Positions 54,874 through 63,386 of a stretch of 64,000 nt of DNA are shown here, in pieces. The notes below the pieces were generated by a model. It worked only from the letters and a program-made list of their open reading frames with translations. It did not search any database and was not told the DNA's origin. The DNA is taken from assembly GCF_019049255.1 (NCBI RefSeq), contig NZ_JAGMUJ010000084.1:146387-210386 (forward strand). The letters run 5' to 3'. The position numbers and the translations under genes were made by a program. The stretch is from Streptomyces sp. AC558_RSS880 (GTDB lineage: Bacteria; Actinomycetota; Actinomycetes; Streptomycetales; Streptomycetaceae). Position 1 is the stretch's first letter. Each line of letters opens with the position of its first letter.

Positions 54874-55497
54874 ATGAAGTGTGCGTCTGCGGCGAGAGCG
54901 GGCCTGACGGCCGTAGCGGTGCTGGCGATGCTGACGGTCAGCGGCTGTCGGGAGGAGGACGCGGGACTTCCCTCCGTCTCCCCGAGCGGGCGGGTCTCCG
55001 AGTCCGCGTCGCCGACGCCTCCGGCGGAGCGGAGCGGTCCGCGCGCCTTGGTGGACGCTCCCGTGGCGGGCGGCCTGGACAAGCTGACGGGGGACGGAGC
55101 CCTGACGGACGTCCCTGTCGACCCGGGCGAGATGCGGGACGGCATGACGCTGGTCACCGGCAACTACGGGGACCCGGACGGGCAGGGCGCACCGGTGCTG
55201 TTCGAAGGTGTCGACCATGTGCCCGAGGACACCAACGAGCGTCGTGAGCACTTGTTCCGCGGCATGCTCGAGTACGTCCGGTGGGACCCGGAGCTGGGGC
55301 ATCCCGAAGCCCGGCCGGTGGAGCCGGGACCGCTCGGCGGCTCGGTGGAGTGCCTGCTCGCCTCGCTGAGCGAGGACGGCAACGTCATCTGCGGCTGGGC
55401 CGACGAGGGCACGGCGGCCGTCGCGCTCTTCGAGGACAGCACGCTCGCCGATGCGGGAGAGCTCTTCGTCGAGATGCGCGGGGACCTGGAGCGCTGA
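54874..55497 (+). CDS. Lipoprotein of unknown function
   Basis: 207 residues. Lipoprotein signal with lipobox VSGC (Cys ~25), a Ser/Pro-rich linker (~30-55) and a C-terminal domain with two cysteines (VECLLASLSEDGNVICGWADEGTAAVALFED), a pattern common in Streptomyces surface lipoproteins. ATG at 54874 preceded by GGGGGGACTCC. It is separated from the ABC genes by about 300 bases and followed by a strong bidirectional terminator. Confidence 0.85.
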   Translation: MKCASAARAGLTAVAVLAMLTVSGCREEDAGLPSVSPSGRVSESASPTPPAERSGPRALVDAPVAGGLDKLTGDGALTDVPVDPGEMRDGMTLVTGNYGDPDGQGAPVLFEGVDHVPEDTNERREHLFRGMLEYVRWDPELGHPEARPVEPGPLGGSVECLLASLSEDGNVICGWADEGTAAVALFEDSTLADAGELFVEMRGDLER

Positions 55498-55539
55498 CCG
55501 GCCGGGCCGCGGCCACGGCCGGTCCCCCGCCGGTACGAC

Positions 55540-55577
55540 GGACGGCCCGGCACCGCGAGTACGGTGCCGGGCCGTCC
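55540..55577. terminator. Strong bidirectional terminator
   Basis: 16-bp perfect stem (GGACGGCCCGGCACCG and complement) with a 6-base loop, between the convergent lipoprotein and L36 genes. Confidence 0.8.
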
Positions 55578-55595
55578 GGTCGGTGAAGTGGCTCG

Positions 55596-55718
55596 TCAGC
55601 CCTGGCGGGCCTTGAAACGCGGATCCTTCTTGTTGATCACGAAGGTCACGCCCCGCCGGCGCACCACCTGGGCACCGGGCCTGGCCTTCAACGAGCGCAG
55701 GGACTTGCGTACCTTCAT
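55596..55718 (-). CDS. rpmJ: Ribosomal protein bL36, zinc-free paralogue
   Basis: 40 residues, beginning MKVRKSLRSLKARPG and ending FVINKKDPRFKARQG: bL36 without the CxxC…C…H zinc ligands. ATG at 55718 with AAGGAG 7 bases upstream. Last of three same-strand genes for zinc-independent 50S proteins, which in Streptomyces replace the zinc-binding versions and free zinc when it is scarce. The gene is easily missed because it is so short. Confidence 0.93.
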   Translation of the reverse strand: MKVRKSLRSLKARPGAQVVRRRGVTFVINKKDPRFKARQG

Positions 55719-55757
55719 CACGATCTCCTTCCGTGGGACCGGACGGGGGTGCCGCGG

Positions 55758-56015
55758 TCAGCGGCGGGTGCGGGCGGGGCCGTAGCGCCGCTCGAAGCGC
55801 TCCACGCGCCCCGCGGTGTCCACGACGCGCGAGGTGCCGGTGTAGAACGGGTGACTGGCCGACGAGATCTCGACGTCGACGACCGGATGGATGGCGCCGT
55901 CCTCCCACTCGACCGTGTGCTGCGACCCGATGGTGGAGCGGGTCAGCAGCCGGAAGCCGGACGCGCGGTCGCGGAAGACGACCGGGCGGGAGACGGGGTG
56001 GATGCCGTGCCTCAC
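55758..56015 (-). CDS. rpmE2: Ribosomal protein bL31 type B (zinc-free)
   Basis: 85 residues: MRHGIHPVSRPVVFRD, TRSTIGS, VDVEISSASHPFYTG, RVERFERRYG. This is the type B L31 family lacking the CxxC motif of standard L31. GTG at 56015 with AAGGA 6 bases upstream. It is the middle gene between L33 and L36; all three are separated by about 40-50 bases and are likely one transcript. Confidence 0.95.
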   Translation of the reverse strand: MRHGIHPVSRPVVFRDRASGFRLLTRSTIGSQHTVEWEDGAIHPVVDVEISSASHPFYTGTSRVVDTAGRVERFERRYGPARTRR

Positions 56016-56064
56016 GGGATGTCCTTCCTGGGGTGCCTCCGCCGCCGGGCGGCGGAGGCGGATC

Positions 56065-56229
56065 TCATCGTTCCTCGCGGAAGAGGACGTGTTCGCCGAC
56101 GACCGCGTCGTACTTCCGCAGGACCAGCCGGTCGGGGTCGTTCAGACGGTTCTTGCGGGTCACGTAGGTGACTCCCGTACCCGCCGTCGACTTCAGCCTG
56201 ACGACCGGTCGCGCGGTGCTGCGTGCCAT
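56065..56229 (-). CDS. rpmG: Ribosomal protein bL33, zinc-free paralogue
   Basis: 54 residues: MARSTARPVVRLKSTAGTG, then VTRKNRLNDPDRLVLRKYDAVVGEHVLFREER. Standard L33 has two CxxC pairs; both are absent. ATG at 56229 with AAGGAG 7 bases upstream. First gene of the three-gene unit; a σR-type promoter lies about 60 bases upstream, as reported for rpmG3-rpmJ2 of S. coelicolor. Confidence 0.94.
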   Translation of the reverse strand: MARSTARPVVRLKSTAGTGVTYVTRKNRLNDPDRLVLRKYDAVVGEHVLFREER

Positions 56230-56646
56230 GAGGTGCTCCTTCCGCCACCATCCGAGCTCATTGACTCGGACATGTCATACATGGTGTGCAACGGCGTCGG
56301 CGGCCGCCGTATTCCGCCGGCCCCGCTTTCCGCGGGACAGGACCGCCGCCCGGCGCGTCACCGGGCGCGGACCGAAGCCGTTCGACGCGTGACCGTGGAG
56401 GGCGGTCGCCTGCGCGGCGAAAGGCTCCGCAGGGCTTCAGCCGAACGATCGTCCCTGCGGGCAAGGGGTGAGGCCCGGGGACACTGTCCCCTCCACGGCC
56501 ACGCCCTCCCCAACCGCACCCGCCCGCGGTTTGTTCCCCTCTCCGCGACGCCGGGCGGCGACAAGGCGTCCCCGTTCTGTGACTCGCCCCTTGTCGGGGG
56601 TAGACGACGATCACGGCCGGACGTCGATCACCGAAGGAGACGAGCC
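56230..56646. other. Divergent intergenic region of about 420 bases
   Basis: The left third holds the σR-type promoter for the ribosomal protein genes and an imperfect TGAC…GTCA dyad at 56262-56277. The rest shows no recognisable feature except the ribosome site of the HTH gene. Confidence 0.5.
56290..56315 (-). promoter_or_regulatory. σR-type promoter of the ribosomal protein operon
   Basis: On the minus strand GGAAT (56315-56311), exactly 18 bases, then GTT (56292-56290). This is the σR consensus GGAAT-N18/19-GTT of the Streptomyces thiol-oxidative stress sigma factor. The start codon of L33 is 61 bases downstream of the -10. Confidence 0.7.
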
Positions 56647-56871
56647 GTGGACAAGGGCAAACAGATCACAGGCAGGGCCCGTGAGGAACTCGCGCGGGAG
56701 ATGAAGGAACAGTACGAGAACGGCCTGTCCATACGGGCCATCGCCGAAGCGCACGGGCGGTCGTACGGGTTCGTCCACCGTGTCCTCACCGAGGCGGACG
56801 CCCCTCTGCGCAGCCGGGGCGGGAACCGTGCACACCGACGGCTCGAGGAGGCCGGGCGTCCGCAAAGGTGA
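56647..56871 (+). CDS. Small helix-turn-helix protein
   Basis: 74 residues. The central HTH (AREMKEQYENGLSIRAIAEAHGRSYGFVHRVLTEA) resembles resolvase/Tc3-type HTH folds and is found in small Streptomyces DNA-binding proteins of unknown role. A basic Gly/Arg tail follows. GTG at 56647 with AAGGAG 7 bases upstream, a strong site. Monocistronic as far as can be seen. Confidence 0.85.
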   Translation: MDKGKQITGRAREELAREMKEQYENGLSIRAIAEAHGRSYGFVHRVLTEADAPLRSRGGNRAHRRLEEAGRPQR

Positions 56872-57144
56872 CGACGGACCTCCGGCGAGGGCTCACCACG
56901 GGTCGAGGAACCCGCGGACCGCAACGGCAAAGCCGGCCGGGCCGGTTCCCCGGACGGTGCGACCGGCCGGAAGCCCGGTGAGCGGGGCGGGACAGTCACC
57001 AGGGGCTCGTCCCGCCCCGCCGCCCGCCATGTGCGCGGGCCGGGGACCGGTCCGCGCGCGGGGGCGAGCCGGCGCAGTACCAGGCCCGCTTCGCGCCCGC
57101 CCGCTTCGCGTCCGTGCCCGTCCACGGGTGGTCGAGCGGTGCCG

Positions 57145-57891
57145 TCACGCCCCGGAAAGGGTCAGCCTGCGGGGTTCGATGCGTTCCTCCACCACACCGG
57201 CGCCATCGCTTCTGACGATGTAGGCACCCTTGCCGGGGATCTCCGTCACCGCCTCCACCAGTTCCGTTCCGCGGTACACCAGGCCGACGCCGTCGTCCGT
57301 GCAGTGAGCCGTGGGAATGGTGCCGTCCGCCACGAGCCGATGCGTCAACGGACGCCGGCCCTCGTCCGAGTCGTAGTGCACACCGTTGCCGTACGGCAGG
57401 AAACCGAGCGCGTTCGTGACCGGGCGCAGTTCCGGCCCGAACGAGTCGGTCGCGCCTCCCTGGAACCAGCAGAGGGAGCCCGCGCTGACCCCGCTGAGGA
57501 CGACACCGGCCTGCCAGGCGCGGCGCATGACGCGGTCCAGGCCGTGCGCCCTCCACACCGCCAGCAGATTGACCACCGAGCCCCCCATGACCCAGACCAC
57601 GTCGTGGTCGAGGACCGAGCCCTCCACGTCTTCGACGTTGGGCATGGGGAACAGGTGCAGAGGCGTCAGATCGAATCCCGCCACCCGAGCGGCCTCGGTC
57701 ATACGGGTCGTGAAGTGCTCGGCGTCCCCGATGGCGGTCCCGACGTACATGATGCGCGGGCGCCGGCCGTGCACCCCGGAGAGGTCGACCGCATGATGCA
57801 CCAGGGCATCGAACATCACCCTGGTCCGTCCTCCGAGCCGATGCCCGCCGGAGGTCGCGAGGATGGTCGGTTCCGACGTCGTCATGGCCAT
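57145..57891 (-). CDS. Peptidase E-like protein (S51 family)
   Basis: 248 residues with the class I glutamine-amidotransferase-like fold: MYVGTAIGD, VVWVMGGSVVNLLAVW and the nucleophile elbow GVSAGSLCWF. Peptidase E cleaves Asp-X dipeptides; related proteins are cyanophycinases. ATG 57891 chosen; ATG 57885 is equally possible. It stands alone with no operon partner. Confidence 0.88.
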   Translation of the reverse strand: MAMTTSEPTILATSGGHRLGGRTRVMFDALVHHAVDLSGVHGRRPRIMYVGTAIGDAEHFTTRMTEAARVAGFDLTPLHLFPMPNVEDVEGSVLDHDVVWVMGGSVVNLLAVWRAHGLDRVMRRAWQAGVVLSGVSAGSLCWFQGGATDSFGPELRPVTNALGFLPYGNGVHYDSDEGRRPLTHRLVADGTIPTAHCTDDGVGLVYRGTELVEAVTEIPGKGAYIVRSDGAGVVEERIEPRRLTLSGA

Positions 57892-58052
57892 GATCGTACC
57901 GTCGGCGCGCCGACCTGCCCGGGCCGCCTCGGGTGCAAACCCCTACGGGAAGAGCGCCGTCCTCGATGAGGTTGCCGGGCGCCGGCTCACAGACCGGGCC
58001 GGTGCGGGTTCCGGCGGCCGCCGAGGCCGCCGCCGGCCGTAGCCGCTCCCTG

Positions 58053-58310
58053 TCACGAGGCAGTGCCGTGGAGGTACTCGGTCAGGGCCTTGCCCGGCTG
58101 GAAAGCGGCGGAGCCTCCGTCGGTGTGGAAGCGTCCGAAACTGCCGGCCACCACCGCTTCATCGTGCTTGAGCGCCTCGGCGATCACGCCCGCCATGTCG
58201 ACCGTGCCGAACAGGGCGTCGATCACCTGCTCCGCGTCTTCCTGGCGGATGTCGTGGCCTCCCTGCGCGGCCTTGCGCACGCTGGCCCGGGCCAGTTGGG
58301 ACTTGTCCAT
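58053..58310 (-). CDS. Short HU-like protein lacking the DNA-binding arm
   Basis: 85 residues. The N-terminal HU helices (MDKSQLARASVRKAAQ…AEQVIDALFGTV) and the core strand GSFGRF plus FQPGKAL are present. Between GSFGRF and FQPGKAL only seven residues remain where HU has a ~20-25-residue β-arm with the RNP motif. Net charge is near neutral or acidic, unusual for HU. It may be a dimerisation modifier or a degenerate nucleoid protein. Confidence 0.82.
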   Translation of the reverse strand: MDKSQLARASVRKAAQGGHDIRQEDAEQVIDALFGTVDMAGVIAEALKHDEAVVAGSFGRFHTDGGSAAFQPGKALTEYLHGTAS

Positions 58311-58845
58311 GTCACTCCTCTGCTCTCGCTGTCCGGTTTCCCTGTCCGACCGCGTCGGGACAGCGGGCCCGGACGCTGGAACGGTCTCCGTGACCGGGCA
58401 CAGACGGACTGCCCACCGCGGCGGGCCGGCCGGCCCTCATCCCGCGGAACGGACTCGCCCTCCTCATCGGGTTCGCCGTCCCCTGACGACAGAAAAGGGG
58501 TTAAAACTTCCACTTCGGCCAGTCTGCACCACTTGTCTCTCGTCGGCTGGCAGGGCGAGTCCGGTCCCGCAGAAGGCCGGTGCCCATCGACCGACGAAGA
58601 CGCCCCGGTGACCGGCGCGGCACAACGGCTGTGGCGGTCGGGTGTCGGCGGTCGGGCGTCGGCGTTCCGGCACTGGGACGGCACCACGCACCCGCCGGCC
58701 CTGCGCCCGCGGTCCACACCGCGGAACTCGGGACCGGCCCCTCCGCGATACGACGGACGGTCCGCGCCCCGGCGAGCCCGGGGCCTCCGTCTCCGAGACA
58801 CCCACAACCAGGTGCACGTCCCCTTTGCCCGATTACCCTGATTCT
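58311..58845. other. Divergent intergenic region of about 535 bases
   Basis: It lies between the HU-like and AcoR-GAF/SpoIIE genes. An A/T-rich patch near 58492-58512 may be the HU promoter. TACCCT at 58834-58839 ends 6 bases before the GTG of the SpoIIE gene and could be a -10 for a leaderless transcript. No gene was found. Confidence 0.4.
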
Positions 58846-61671
58846 GTGGACCCGTATCCAACTCCTCCGGGCAGTGGTCCCGGCGACCGGACGCAGCCGG
58901 TCGCCGGAGTACGTCCGGAGATCCTCGCCTCCTGGGAGCGTTCGCAGTCGCTCGGCATCGACCGCGAGAGGCCGGTCCTACCGGTCGAGAGCGACCTGGA
59001 TCCCGACTCCCGGCTGATCAGAGCCGCCACACCGGTGCTGGACCGCCTGTGCGAACGGTTCTCGGGCGTGCCGGTGACCGTGGCGCTGGCCGACTCACGG
59101 GCGAACATCGTGGACCGGCGGGGCGACCCGGCGGGGCTGGAGCTGATGGACGCAGCCTCCCTGGTGCCGGGCGCCAACGTCGACGAGCGGTTCATGGGGA
59201 CCAGCAGCGTCAGCATGGTGCTGAGCACCCGGGCGCCGTTCGTGGTCGTCGGCCACGAACACTTCCTGCACGACCTCAAGGAGCTGACCTGCATGGCCGC
59301 GCCGGTGCGCGACCCGATGAGCGGCACCGTGCGGGGCGCGGTCAACCTCTCCGTGCCCCAGGTGCTGGCCAGCCCCGGCATGGCGCTGATGCTGCAGAAC
59401 GCCACCGAACTCATCGGGGAACGCCTGCTGGAGCTGGGCACGGCCCGCGAGCTCGAGCTGATGCGCTCCTTCCACCGGGCCAGGGAACTCGGCGGGCACG
59501 CCGAGCTGCGCCTCGGCTCGGGTGAGCTGTACCGGCCGGGCGGACCGACGCCCCGCCTGACCCCGCAGGAGCAGCTGACGCTGCTGGAGCGTGCGGTCGA
59601 GCTGATCTCCTCGGCGGGCGAGACGTTCGCCGAGGTGCCGCTCGCGGGCAGCCGCGTGGCCGTGCTGCGCCGCCGGGAACTGCACCACGGCGACGTGGAG
59701 GGCGCGGCGGTCGAGGTCAGCTTCGAGGACACCCGTGGCGCGGGGGCACCGGGCCCGGCCACCGTGACCGCCCCCGACGGTCGTCAGGTGCCGCTCCTGG
59801 ACCGTCCCGCCGTGGCGGCGGAGGTGAACGCGCCCGGTGCGACGGCGGAACCGCACACCGCCGGACCGGCCGACGCGTGGCTGCTGCTGGTCGGCGAGCC
59901 GGGCGTCGGCCGGCTCGCCGCCGAGGCGCGCGGGCGGCTGTCCCTGCTGAACGAGGCGGGCGTACGGCTCGGCACCACCCTGGACATGGGGCGTACCGCC
60001 GAGGAACTGGCGGAGATCGCCGTGCCGCGCTTCGCCGACCTGGTCGTCGTCGACCTCGCGGAGTGCGTCCTGGCGGGCGAGGAGCCACCACCCGGGCGGC
60101 TGCGCCCCGACGTGGCACTGCGCCGGGTGGCCGCCTGGGCGGGCGAGGACTCCCGCGACACCCCGACCGGCGGCGTGGGCGAGCCGGCCTGCTACCCCGC
60201 CGGTACACCCCAGGCCCGGTGTCTGGAGACCGGGCAGCCGGTGACGGACTCGGTACTGACCGCCGCCCTGTCCGGGTCGCCGGCCGGCCGGGCGCACCCC
60301 GTCGACCTGCTCGGCGAGGGCGTGCACTCCTACCTGGGCGCGCCGCTGTCCGCGCGGGGCTCCGTTCTGGGCCTGGCGGGCTTCTACCGCCGCGGCAGGA
60401 CGAAGCCGTACGAGCAGGACGACCTGGCGCTGGCGGGCGAACTGGCGGCCCGCGCCGCGATCAGCGTGGACAACGCCCGCCGCTACCGCCGGGAGCACCG
60501 CGCCTCCCTGACCCTGCAGCGCAGCCTGCTTCCGCACGCCCTGCCCCGGCTGAGCGCCGCCGAACTCGCCTCCCGTTATCTGCCCGCGGACGCCAGGGCC
60601 GGTGTGGGCGGGGACTGGTTCGACGCGATCCCGCTGTCCGGGATGCGCGTGGCGCTGGTCGTCGGGGACGTGCCCGGCAACGGTCTGCAGGCGGCGGCGA
60701 CCATGGGCCGGCTGCGTACGGCGGTGAGGACGCTGGCCGGGCTGGACCTGCTGCCCGAGGAGGTGCTGGCCCACCTGGACGACCTGGTCAGCCGCACTCC
60801 CGACGAATCGGCCGACGAACAGGACCCTGCGACGGGAGCGACCTGCCTGTACGCGGTGTACGACCCGGTGACGTGCCGCTGCACGGCCGCACGGGCCGGT
60901 CATCCGCCGCCCGCCGTACTGACGCCGGGCGGGCAGGCGCGGCTGATCGAGCTGCCGAACGGTCCGCCGCTCGGGCTCGGCGGGCTCCAGCCGTACGAGT
61001 CCGCCACCGTCGACCTGCCCGCGGGCAGCCTGCTGGCGATGTACACCGACGGCCTGCTCAAGGAGGACCGCGGCTACGGGGACACCGACGTGCGCACCGA
61101 GCGGCTGCTGGCCTCGCTGAGTCGCGGCGATCCGGCGCTGGAGGACATCTGCGACCGGATCGCGGCCACCCTCCCGCCCGGCAGCCCGCACGACGACGTG
61201 GCCCTCCTGCTGGCCCGTGTGCACGCGCTGCCCGAGGACCGGGTGGCCGCCTGGGAGTTCCCGTCCGACCCCTCGGTCGTGGCGCGGGCCAGGGCGCTGA
61301 CCCGCGCCCAGCTCGCCGCCTGGGACATGTCGGAGCTGGACTTCAACACCGGGCTGGTGGTCAGCGAGTTGATCACCAACGCCGTGCGGTACGGCGGCCG
61401 GGGGCCCGTGGGCCTGCGGTTGCTGCGCGACAACTCACTGATCTGCGAGGTCTCCGACCGCAGCAACAGCTCTCCGCGCATCCGGCGGGCGGCCATGACC
61501 GAGGAAGGCGGGCGCGGTCTGTTCCTGGTGGCGCAGTTCACCAGCAGCTGGGGCGCCCGCTACATGCCGCAGGGCAAAACGGTATGGGCCGAGCAGCTGC
61601 CGCAGCCGGAGCAGCCCTCGCCGGAGACGGACGAGCAGGCGCTGCTGGCCATGTTCGACGACTCCGGCTGA
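58846..61671 (+). CDS. AcoR-type GAF sensor fused to SpoIIE phosphatase and HATPase_c
   Basis: 941 residues. The N-terminus (~20-200) is the sensing module of AcoR-type activators (RPEILASWERSQSLGI, GTSSVSMVLSTRAPFVVVGHEHFL, CMAAPVRDPMSG), here without the σ54 ATPase. A degenerate middle (~230-360), a GAF domain (~370-545), a SpoIIE PP2C domain (~560-790; GVGGDWFDA, ARAGHPPP, LLAMYTDGLL) and an RsbW-like HATPase_c (~800-925; LVVSELITNAVRYG) follow. It probably links a small-molecule signal to partner-switch control of a sigma factor. GTG 58846 lacks a ribosome site. Confidence 0.9.
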   Translation: MDPYPTPPGSGPGDRTQPVAGVRPEILASWERSQSLGIDRERPVLPVESDLDPDSRLIRAATPVLDRLCERFSGVPVTVALADSRANIVDRRGDPAGLELMDAASLVPGANVDERFMGTSSVSMVLSTRAPFVVVGHEHFLHDLKELTCMAAPVRDPMSGTVRGAVNLSVPQVLASPGMALMLQNATELIGERLLELGTARELELMRSFHRARELGGHAELRLGSGELYRPGGPTPRLTPQEQLTLLERAVELISSAGETFAEVPLAGSRVAVLRRRELHHGDVEGAAVEVSFEDTRGAGAPGPATVTAPDGRQVPLLDRPAVAAEVNAPGATAEPHTAGPADAWLLLVGEPGVGRLAAEARGRLSLLNEAGVRLGTTLDMGRTAEELAEIAVPRFADLVVVDLAECVLAGEEPPPGRLRPDVALRRVAAWAGEDSRDTPTGGVGEPACYPAGTPQARCLETGQPVTDSVLTAALSGSPAGRAHPVDLLGEGVHSYLGAPLSARGSVLGLAGFYRRGRTKPYEQDDLALAGELAARAAISVDNARRYRREHRASLTLQRSLLPHALPRLSAAELASRYLPADARAGVGGDWFDAIPLSGMRVALVVGDVPGNGLQAAATMGRLRTAVRTLAGLDLLPEEVLAHLDDLVSRTPDESADEQDPATGATCLYAVYDPVTCRCTAARAGHPPPAVLTPGGQARLIELPNGPPLGLGGLQPYESATVDLPAGSLLAMYTDGLLKEDRGYGDTDVRTERLLASLSRGDPALEDICDRIAATLPPGSPHDDVALLLARVHALPEDRVAAWEFPSDPSVVARARALTRAQLAAWDMSELDFNTGLVVSELITNAVRYGGRGPVGLRLLRDNSLICEVSDRSNSSPRIRRAAMTEEGGRGLFLVAQFTSSWGARYMPQGKTVWAEQLPQPEQPSPETDEQALLAMFDDSG

Positions 61672-61932
61672 CCGCCCGGGCCCAGCGGTGGCGGCGGCCC
61701 CAAGGCCGTTCGTCCACGTCTCCCGCCGGGAGGCACGGGCCGTTCCCTGCCCGCCTTCGTGGCGACGAGGAGAAGAGCGGGGCAGGGGTGCGGCGCCTCG
61801 CACAGGATGTCCTCCGGAGGACCGGGCCCGCCCGCCGGCGGAGTCACCGATGTGCGTGCGGGCGTGTGCCCCGGCCGCTGCCGTCTTGTTCGACAGTCTT
61901 GTTCGCGACAGACGGATTCGGTGTCCGGGGGG

Positions 61933-62490
61933 TCACACCCCGTTGCGGGCCCGGTTCAGCCGGAGTGCCGAGACGAGGAAGAAGACACCTCCGAGAAAGG
62001 CGTAACCGGCGAGGCTTCCCAACTCGGGGTCGCCGCCCGCCTGGGCGAGGAACGAGGTGCCGGCGGCCGTGGAGAGCGCGCCGCTGATGATCATCGGCCA
62101 CTGGCCGCCCAGTTCCCTGCGGCCTGCGCCCACGACGAGTTGGACGAGTCCCGAGGTGATGGCCCAGGCTCCCCAGACCCGCAGGACGGCCGGGATGCCC
62201 GACGTGGCAGCGGCAGCCAGGCCGATGACCGCCAGCGAGCTGATCGCGATGTTGACGTACAGGAATCGAGCCGGACCGCCGTTCGCCTTCGCGGACCGGA
62301 CGTCGACGACCGCGGCCGCCACGTCGAACAGGGGGTAGACCAGCAGCAGCGTCACACTGAGCGCTCCCAGCGTCTCGGCGGTCGTGAACAGCAGGGCGGC
62401 CCATACGGCGGCGAAGGTGAACCGCAGGAAGTACAGCTTGCGCAAGGCGGAAGGAACGCTGGCGGGGGTTGTGCCGACGAGGGTGTCCAC
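61933..62490 (-). CDS. DUF308-like six-helix membrane protein
   Basis: 185 residues with six membrane segments in three hairpins (FLRFTFAAVWAALLF…SVTLLLVYPLFDVAAAVV…IAISSLAVIGLAAAA…VWGAWAITSGLVQLVVGA…GGQWPMIISGALSTAAG…AGYAFLGGVFFLVSALRL), resembling DUF308/HdeD-like proteins. The GTG at 62490 has AAAGG 7 bases upstream; ATG 62538 and 62661 are longer options without ribosome sites. Probably repressed by the divergent TetR protein through twin operators. Confidence 0.8.
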   Translation of the reverse strand: MDTLVGTTPASVPSALRKLYFLRFTFAAVWAALLFTTAETLGALSVTLLLVYPLFDVAAAVVDVRSAKANGGPARFLYVNIAISSLAVIGLAAAATSGIPAVLRVWGAWAITSGLVQLVVGAGRRELGGQWPMIISGALSTAAGTSFLAQAGGDPELGSLAGYAFLGGVFFLVSALRLNRARNGV

Positions 62491-62662
62491 GGAAGTGCCT
62501 TTCTGTGGCAGCGAATCGGTACGGAACGGCTCGGTCATGCGTGCTGTGCCGGCTTCCCCGGCCGGGTGCGCGACCGCACCTGGCCGGCTCACCGTTGCCG
62601 TCGGCCTCGCGTCCGTGAAGGAGACCGCGCGACGGAGGGCCACGAAGGCACCATCCACCATG

Positions 62663-62684
62663 AGGGAGAACGTTCTGTCTTGTC
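62663..62684. promoter_or_regulatory. TetR operator, site 1
   Basis: AGGGAGAACGTTC followed by TGTCTTGTC, containing the palindrome AGAACGTTCT. It is an inverted near-copy (20 of 22 bases) of 62715-62736 and lies on the side of the membrane-protein gene. Confidence 0.7.
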
Positions 62685-62714
62685 ATCAGATCAAAGAGGG
62701 TGGACGCGGCCGCT

Positions 62715-62736
62715 GTCAAGACCGAACGTTCTCCCT
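62715..62736. promoter_or_regulatory. TetR operator, site 2
   Basis: GTCAAGACC followed by GAACGTTCTCCCT, the inverted partner of site 1. It directly precedes a TAGCCT -10-like hexamer (62742-62747) that ends 6 bases before the TetR ATG, so repressor binding would block its own promoter. Confidence 0.7.
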
Positions 62737-62753
62737 TTTGGTAGCCTGGCGAC

Positions 62754-63341
62754 ATGAGTCGGAGCCCGAAAGGCGGCAGCACGTCCGAAGCGCGAGCGCG
62801 GCTGCTCAGCACAGCGACCCGGATCTTCTACGCCGAGGGGATCCACTCCGTCGGCATCGACCGGGTCATCGCGGAGGCGCAGGTCACCCGGGCCACGCTG
62901 TACCGGCATTTCTCGGGCAAGGAGGAGCTCGTTCTCGCGTACCTCGACCAGGCCGACCGGGGAATCCGGGAGCAGGTCGCCGCAGCCCGGGCGAGCGGCC
63001 GGTCGGCGGCCGGCAGGGTCCGGGCCGTCGCCAGGTCCATCACCGAAGGCATCCGGTCCCCCGGGTTCCGCGGCTGTGCCTTCCTCAACGCGGTGGCCGA
63101 GTATCCCGATCCCGCCCACCCGATCCACCAAGCCGTCCTGGCCCATCGGCAATGGTTCCTGGACACCGTCACGGACCTGCTGGCACAGACCGGCGACGCG
63201 CCCGCCGAGGCAGCCGGCCGGCACCTCGTCATGCTCCGGGACGGCGCCATGGCAGCCGGTTGCCTCTTCGACCCCGAGCTGGTCTCCGAAACCTTCCTGC
63301 AAGGCGTCGAGGGAATCCTGCGGGCTCGCACCGACTCGTAA
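62754..63341 (+). CDS. TetR-family repressor
   Basis: 195 residues: HTH RLLSTATRIFYAEGIHSVGIDRVIAEAQVTRATLYRHFSGKEELVLAYL and a helical ligand domain with FRGCAFLNAVAEYPDPAHPIH, a pattern of the TetR_C_33/YxaF-like group. The ATG at 62754 has no ribosome site; a -10-like hexamer 6 bases upstream suggests a leaderless transcript. Twin operators flank the divergent promoters shared with the DUF308-like gene. Confidence 0.93.
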   Translation: MSRSPKGGSTSEARARLLSTATRIFYAEGIHSVGIDRVIAEAQVTRATLYRHFSGKEELVLAYLDQADRGIREQVAAARASGRSAAGRVRAVARSITEGIRSPGFRGCAFLNAVAEYPDPAHPIHQAVLAHRQWFLDTVTDLLAQTGDAPAEAAGRHLVMLRDGAMAAGCLFDPELVSETFLQGVEGILRARTDS

Positions 63342-63352
63342 CGGCTGTGCGG

Positions 63353-63372
63353 CCGGCGCTCCACCGCGCCGG
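63353..63372. terminator. Hairpin after TetR gene
   Basis: 7-bp stem CCGGCGC/GCGCCGG with a 6-base loop, 11 bases after the stop. Confidence 0.45.
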
Positions 63373-63386
63373 TGACGGGGTGTCCG

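Noticed and set aside
56262..56277. TGAC…GTCA dyad downstream of the σR-type promoter as a Zur box
   Set aside because: It does not match the A/T-rich Zur consensus well enough; zinc control is inferred from the genes only.
59095..61224. 709-codon frame antisense to the AcoR-GAF/SpoIIE gene
   Set aside because: Shadow frame; the sense strand carries a continuous multi-domain protein.
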